Made by a program: the position numbers and the translations under genes. The notes beneath the pieces were generated by a model. It worked only from the letters and a program-made list of their open reading frames with translations. It was not told where the DNA came from and did no database searches. This document shows, piece after piece, positions 60,631-64,000 of a stretch of 64,000 bases of DNA. Positions within the stretch are counted from its first letter, which is position 1; each line of letters begins with the position of its first letter. The DNA is taken from positions 92,252-156,251 of the forward strand of contig NZ_SUTM01000002.1 of the NCBI RefSeq assembly GCF_015062935.1. The letters run 5' to 3'. Origin of the DNA: Methanobrevibacter sp. GTDB lineage: Archaea > Methanobacteriota > Methanobacteria > Methanobacteriales > Methanobacteriaceae.

Positions 60631-62457
60631 ATCAAATATAAATCGGTATTTATCATTTGCATGGCTCTAGCTGTATTCCTTTGTGTGGGTGCAGTTTGTG
60701 CAAGTGATTTAAACCAAACAGATGATTTACAATCTTATGAAAATGATGATTCACAAAGTATTAGTTTAGATGTGGATGATGAACTTAAAGCGGAAAGCGA
60801 TGATACTCTGCAGGCCAACAGCTCAGCTGCGGCTCAAAAGAAAATAGGTACAACCGCAAAAACATCATCCGGTACTGTTTTTGTTCAAAATTCAAAATAT
60901 GATATCCAGATTCTGGATGAAAAGGGAAATCCCCTATCAAAAAAGGTAGTTCAGGTCAGCTACAAGGGTAAGGTTTCAAATTTAACCACCAATGCAAAAG
61001 GACATGTCTATGTTAATCTGTATGCTAAAGGAACCTATAAATTGACATATTCATTCAAGGAGGTTGGATATACTCCGCTTAAAGGTTCCAAAACAATAAC
61101 AATAACCGGAGGCACCGCATCCAAGATTAAGGGTTCAAATTATGTTGCCTATGCAGGGGCTAAAAATCCTTTCACAGTTACACTGTCCACCGGCGGCATC
61201 AAGATGCCCAACAAAAACGTGGTTTTCACCATCAAGGGCAAGTCATATACCAAAAAGACTGATTCCAAAGGTCAGGCAACACTGAACATCAATCTGGCAA
61301 AGGGCTCATATACAATCAAGTATAAGTTCAAAGGTGTCACCAACGCCAAAGCGGCCAGCGGTTCAGCAAAGATAACTGTTAAGAAAGGAATGCCTACAAG
61401 AATTACAAATCAGATTACTCTTAACTATAAGGCTAAAACTCCTGAACCGTTTACAATCAAATACAGGGATATCAGAGGCGATCCTATACCTTACAAAAGC
61501 ATAGTCTTTAAGGTAAATCAAAAGACCTATATTGTCAAAACTGCCAAGGACGGTTCAGCCTCATTTACAGTCAATCTTAAAAAGGGAGTTTACACACTCA
61601 AGGTCAACTCCTACAATACTGATGTTTACAAGAAATCCCAGTGCACATACATCCTCAAGGTAAAGGGTGTTGACGACGGCTCCAAAAAGAACGGATTCTG
61701 GCTTTTCGGATCTGACATGAAAAAGGTCAACTTGAAGACTGTGGCCAGCAAGGGCATCAACCAGATATTTTTAAACTTCTACGCCTTTGAGCTTTACGGC
61801 AAAGGGGAAGTTTCCAATTTCGTCAGTACCGCCCGAAGCTACGGCATTGACGTTCACATATGGATGCAGGCATTCTATAAGGGAGGATGGATTTCTCCGG
61901 TAGACAGCAATGGAAAGTATAAATACAGCTTATTCAATTCAATTATCAAGCAGGCAAAGGAATATGCAAGCATCGACGGTGTTGCGGGAATACACTTCGA
62001 TTATCTGAGATTCCCTGGCACTGCATACAAGCACACAAACGGTGTTGCTGCAATCAATTACTTTACCAAAAAGGCCTGCAGCGAATTGCACGCACTGAAC
62101 CCTGATTTAATAGTTTCAGCAGCGGTAATGCCTGAGCCTTCCTCAATGAAATATTATTACGGACAGGACATTCCGACAATAAGCAAATACCTGGATGTCA
62201 TTGTTCCTATGGTTTATAAAGGCAATTACGGTCAGGGAACTTCATGGATTAAGTCAGTGACTTCAAAATTCGTATCCCAGTCAAACGGGGCCGATGTATG
62301 GACAGGTCTTCAGGGATATGCGTCAGACAGCAATGTCAATAAGCTATCTGCCCTGACTTTGATGAACGATGCAAACCATGCTATAATGGGAGGAGCATTG
62401 GGAGTGATTATATTTAGATATTCATTATTCAATTTCTTCGATTTCGACAGTTTATAG
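60631..62457 (+). CDS. Secreted Ig-like repeat protein with TIM-barrel glycosidase-like domain, paralog 1
   Basis: About 608 aa. Signal peptide KYKSVFIICMALAVFLCVG-AVCAS, an acidic linker, three Ig-like repeats (residues ~60-340, each with a K-G-x-Y-x-x-x-Y pattern), then a ~240-residue barrel domain with VHIWMQAFYKGGW, AGIHFDYLRFPG, VSAAVMPEPS, YYGQDIP and LDVIVPMVYKGNY, as in GHL10/DUF187-like putative glycosidases. It may act on cell-wall or host glycans. The start is uncertain: GGTGAT stands directly before ATA ATC, where an ATG would be expected, and the nearest standard start is GTG at 60604. Confidence 0.8.
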   Translation: MKYKSVFIICMALAVFLCVGAVCASDLNQTDDLQSYENDDSQSISLDVDDELKAESDDTLQANSSAAAQKKIGTTAKTSSGTVFVQNSKYDIQILDEKGNPLSKKVVQVSYKGKVSNLTTNAKGHVYVNLYAKGTYKLTYSFKEVGYTPLKGSKTITITGGTASKIKGSNYVAYAGAKNPFTVTLSTGGIKMPNKNVVFTIKGKSYTKKTDSKGQATLNINLAKGSYTIKYKFKGVTNAKAASGSAKITVKKGMPTRITNQITLNYKAKTPEPFTIKYRDIRGDPIPYKSIVFKVNQKTYIVKTAKDGSASFTVNLKKGVYTLKVNSYNTDVYKKSQCTYILKVKGVDDGSKKNGFWLFGSDMKKVNLKTVASKGINQIFLNFYAFELYGKGEVSNFVSTARSYGIDVHIWMQAFYKGGWISPVDSNGKYKYSLFNSIIKQAKEYASIDGVAGIHFDYLRFPGTAYKHTNGVAAINYFTKKACSELHALNPDLIVSAAVMPEPSSMKYYYGQDIPTISKYLDVIVPMVYKGNYGQGTSWIKSVTSKFVSQSNGADVWTGLQGYASDSNVNKLSALTLMNDANHAIMGGALGVIIFRYSLFNFFDFDSL

Positions 62458-62465
62458 GTGATTTT

Positions 62466-63977
62466 ATGAAAAGGATTTTAATATTTCTAATACTGACATT
62501 AACGTTATTGTCTCTTTCAGCGGTTTCAGCTGCAGAAAATGCAACTGATGCTGTTGAGCTCGACGATAATGCCGACATCATTCTGGATGATGCAAGCCCT
62601 GTTAATGTAGCCAACTCAACAGAGGATAACGTCGTTCAGGAAAGTGAAATTTCAGCCAAACCAACAACAGGTTATGAGAAGTTTACAACTCAATTCAGCG
62701 TAACATTAACTTCAAACGGCACAGCTTTAGCATCAAAACCGGTTACAATCAGTCTGAATAAGCAGACTTACGACAGGGTGACTGACGATAACGGAACTGC
62801 AACAGTCAACGTTAAGCTTACAAAAGGAACCTACACAGCTACATTTTCATTTTTAGGTGATGAAAACTACACTGCATCAAACGGAACTGCTAAAATCACT
62901 GTAAAAAGTCCATATAATACTAAATTAAGTGTGGCTGACAAGAACATCAATTACAGGCAGGGTTCAAAATCGGTATTTATTGTCCGTCTTCTTACAACTT
63001 CAGGAAGTGCAGTCAAAAACCAGCAGGTAACATTCAAGGTCAGCGGAAAGACCTACACTGCAAAAACCAATTCAAAAGGTTACGCACAGATATTTTTAAG
63101 CCTTAAAAAGGGAACACGCAAGGTTACCTACTCCTTCAAGGCAAACAATCCTTATCTTTCCTCAAGCGGTTCATACAGCATTAAGGTTAAAGCTCCAATC
63201 GCCAAAGGAAACGGATACTGGATGTGGGGAGAGTCCATGAAAAAGGTCAATCTCAAAAACCTTAAAAACAAGGGAACCAAACACATTTTCCTTCATTCCT
63301 ATTCAATAAACCTTTTCGGAAAATCCGCTGTAACATCATGGATTGCAAAGGCCGCCAAATATGGAATCAAGGTGCATATCTGGATGCAGATATTCTATGA
63401 CGGAAAATGGATCAGCCCAATCAACAAGGACGGCTCCTTCAAGTACAGCTACATGAACAAGAAAATCAAGCTGGCAAAAACCTATGCCAAAATGAAGGGT
63501 GTTGCCGGAATACATCTTGACTATACAAGATTCGGCGGAACCGCACCTAATTACGGTGATGCTGTAAAGGTAATAAACTACTTTGTTAAAAAGGCATGTG
63601 TTGAGGTAAGAAAGGTAAAGTCCAACTGCATAATGTCATCATCCGTAATGCCTGAGCCTGGAATGACAGATTATTATTATGGTCAGGACATTCCTACAAT
63701 GACAAAATATCTTGATGTCATTGTTCCTATGGCATATAAGGGAAATTACCACAAGACTACAACATGGCTTAATTATGTAACCAAGGCATTTGTCCTGGAT
63801 TCCAACGGTGCGCAGGTATGGACCGGTCTTCAGGCATACAAGTCTGACAGCAACGCCAAACGTCTGTCCACATCCGAACTTCTAAAGGATGCCAAGGCTG
63901 CTAAAAGCGGCGGGGCAAAAGGAGTAATGCTGTTTAGAATAGGTCTAACTTATGCATTGAATTTCAATAAGGTATAA
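62466..63977 (+). CDS. Secreted Ig-like repeat protein with TIM-barrel glycosidase-like domain, paralog 2
   Basis: A protein of 503 aa. Signal peptide MKRILIFLILTLTLLSLSAV-SA, acidic linker, two Ig-like repeats (residues ~60-230), then the same barrel domain as the upstream gene: VHIWMQIFYDGKW, AGIHLDYTRFGG, SSSVMPEPG, YYGQDIP, LDVIVPMAYKGNY, VWTGLQAYKSDSN. It lies eight bases after paralog 1 with GGTGATTTT before the ATG, so one operon. The one-repeat difference arises between the linker and the barrel. Both are likely substrates of AglB glycosylation. Confidence 0.85.
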   Translation: MKRILIFLILTLTLLSLSAVSAAENATDAVELDDNADIILDDASPVNVANSTEDNVVQESEISAKPTTGYEKFTTQFSVTLTSNGTALASKPVTISLNKQTYDRVTDDNGTATVNVKLTKGTYTATFSFLGDENYTASNGTAKITVKSPYNTKLSVADKNINYRQGSKSVFIVRLLTTSGSAVKNQQVTFKVSGKTYTAKTNSKGYAQIFLSLKKGTRKVTYSFKANNPYLSSSGSYSIKVKAPIAKGNGYWMWGESMKKVNLKNLKNKGTKHIFLHSYSINLFGKSAVTSWIAKAAKYGIKVHIWMQIFYDGKWISPINKDGSFKYSYMNKKIKLAKTYAKMKGVAGIHLDYTRFGGTAPNYGDAVKVINYFVKKACVEVRKVKSNCIMSSSVMPEPGMTDYYYGQDIPTMTKYLDVIVPMAYKGNYHKTTTWLNYVTKAFVLDSNGAQVWTGLQAYKSDSNAKRLSTSELLKDAKAAKSGGAKGVMLFRIGLTYALNFNKV

Positions 63978-64000
63978 TCCTTATTGATTACCATTTTCTT

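Overview
This is a low-GC archaeal chromosome segment from a methanogen of the order Methanobacteriales, most likely a gut or rumen Methanobrevibacter (I infer the genus, not the species). The evidence is the complete tungsten-type formylmethanofuran dehydrogenase operon, the F420-type formate dehydrogenase operon with its formate transporter, coenzyme B genes (aksA/aksD), NrpR nitrogen control, TBP, PAN, AglB, an archaeal ribosomal/prefoldin/FtsY cluster, an intron-containing elongator tRNA-Met, and secreted Ig-like repeat proteins typical of this genus. Ribosome binding sites follow GGTGAT or GGAG placed 3-9 bases before the start, which I used to choose starts.

Layout. 0-2 kb: a CPBP membrane protease cut by the window edge, and convergent PAN. 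2-5.2 kb: an accessory island in which a two-gene module (unrecognised small protein plus PIN-like protein) is tandemly duplicated between three copies of a 104-bp inverted-repeat element. The outer ends of the two modules are almost identical while the central ~0.9 kb, covering the C-terminal half of one protein and the N-terminal two-thirds of the other, has diverged. 5.2-8.8 kb: thiC, a PfkB-type kinase and a ModE-like regulator. 8.8-24 kb: hxlB, fdhD, fdhC-fdhA-fdhB, moaA-mobB, and an HTH-ferredoxin gene leading the fwdF-G-D-B-A-C operon. This is a molybdenum/tungsten enzyme supercluster whose intergenic regions carry shared palindromes. 24-28 kb: two small paralogs, then glnA-nrpR with a textbook NrpR operator. 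28-38 kb: ThiF-like protein, aldo/keto reductase, tRNA-Met, zinc-ribbon protein, ahcY, and the aksA-aksD-(two chorismate-lyase-like)-fen operon. 38-48 kb: TBP, a SerB-coiled-coil fusion, a 53-aa zinc-finger protein, topA, aglB, a DRG GTPase and a Fap7-type kinase.

48-51.5 kb: a second accessory island with two VapBC-type modules, a solo short antitoxin, and a frameshifted secreted Ig-like protein. Each VapB is a tandem of two ribbon-helix-helix-like halves, with a good internal ribosome binding site and Met in front of the second half. 51.7-60.5 kb: the conserved rnp4-yhbY-rps19e-pdcd5-PP-loop-rpl39e-rpl31e-eif6-rpl18a-pfdA ... ftsY cluster, interrupted between pfdA and ftsY by an Rpn-type nuclease with a partial duplicate and by a solo tnpB element with hairpin ends. 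60.6-64 kb: two tandem secreted proteins with Ig-like repeats and a TIM-barrel glycosidase-like domain.

The most unusual signal is regulatory. All four predicted toxin-antitoxin modules, although of two unrelated kinds and 45 kb apart, carry upstream an array of three or four CAATTTT units at an exact 19-bp period, oriented toward the first gene. This suggests one shared regulator or sensing input for unrelated modules. Together with the mosaic duplication at 2-5 kb and the double-decker VapB, this is the best candidate here for an undescribed system.
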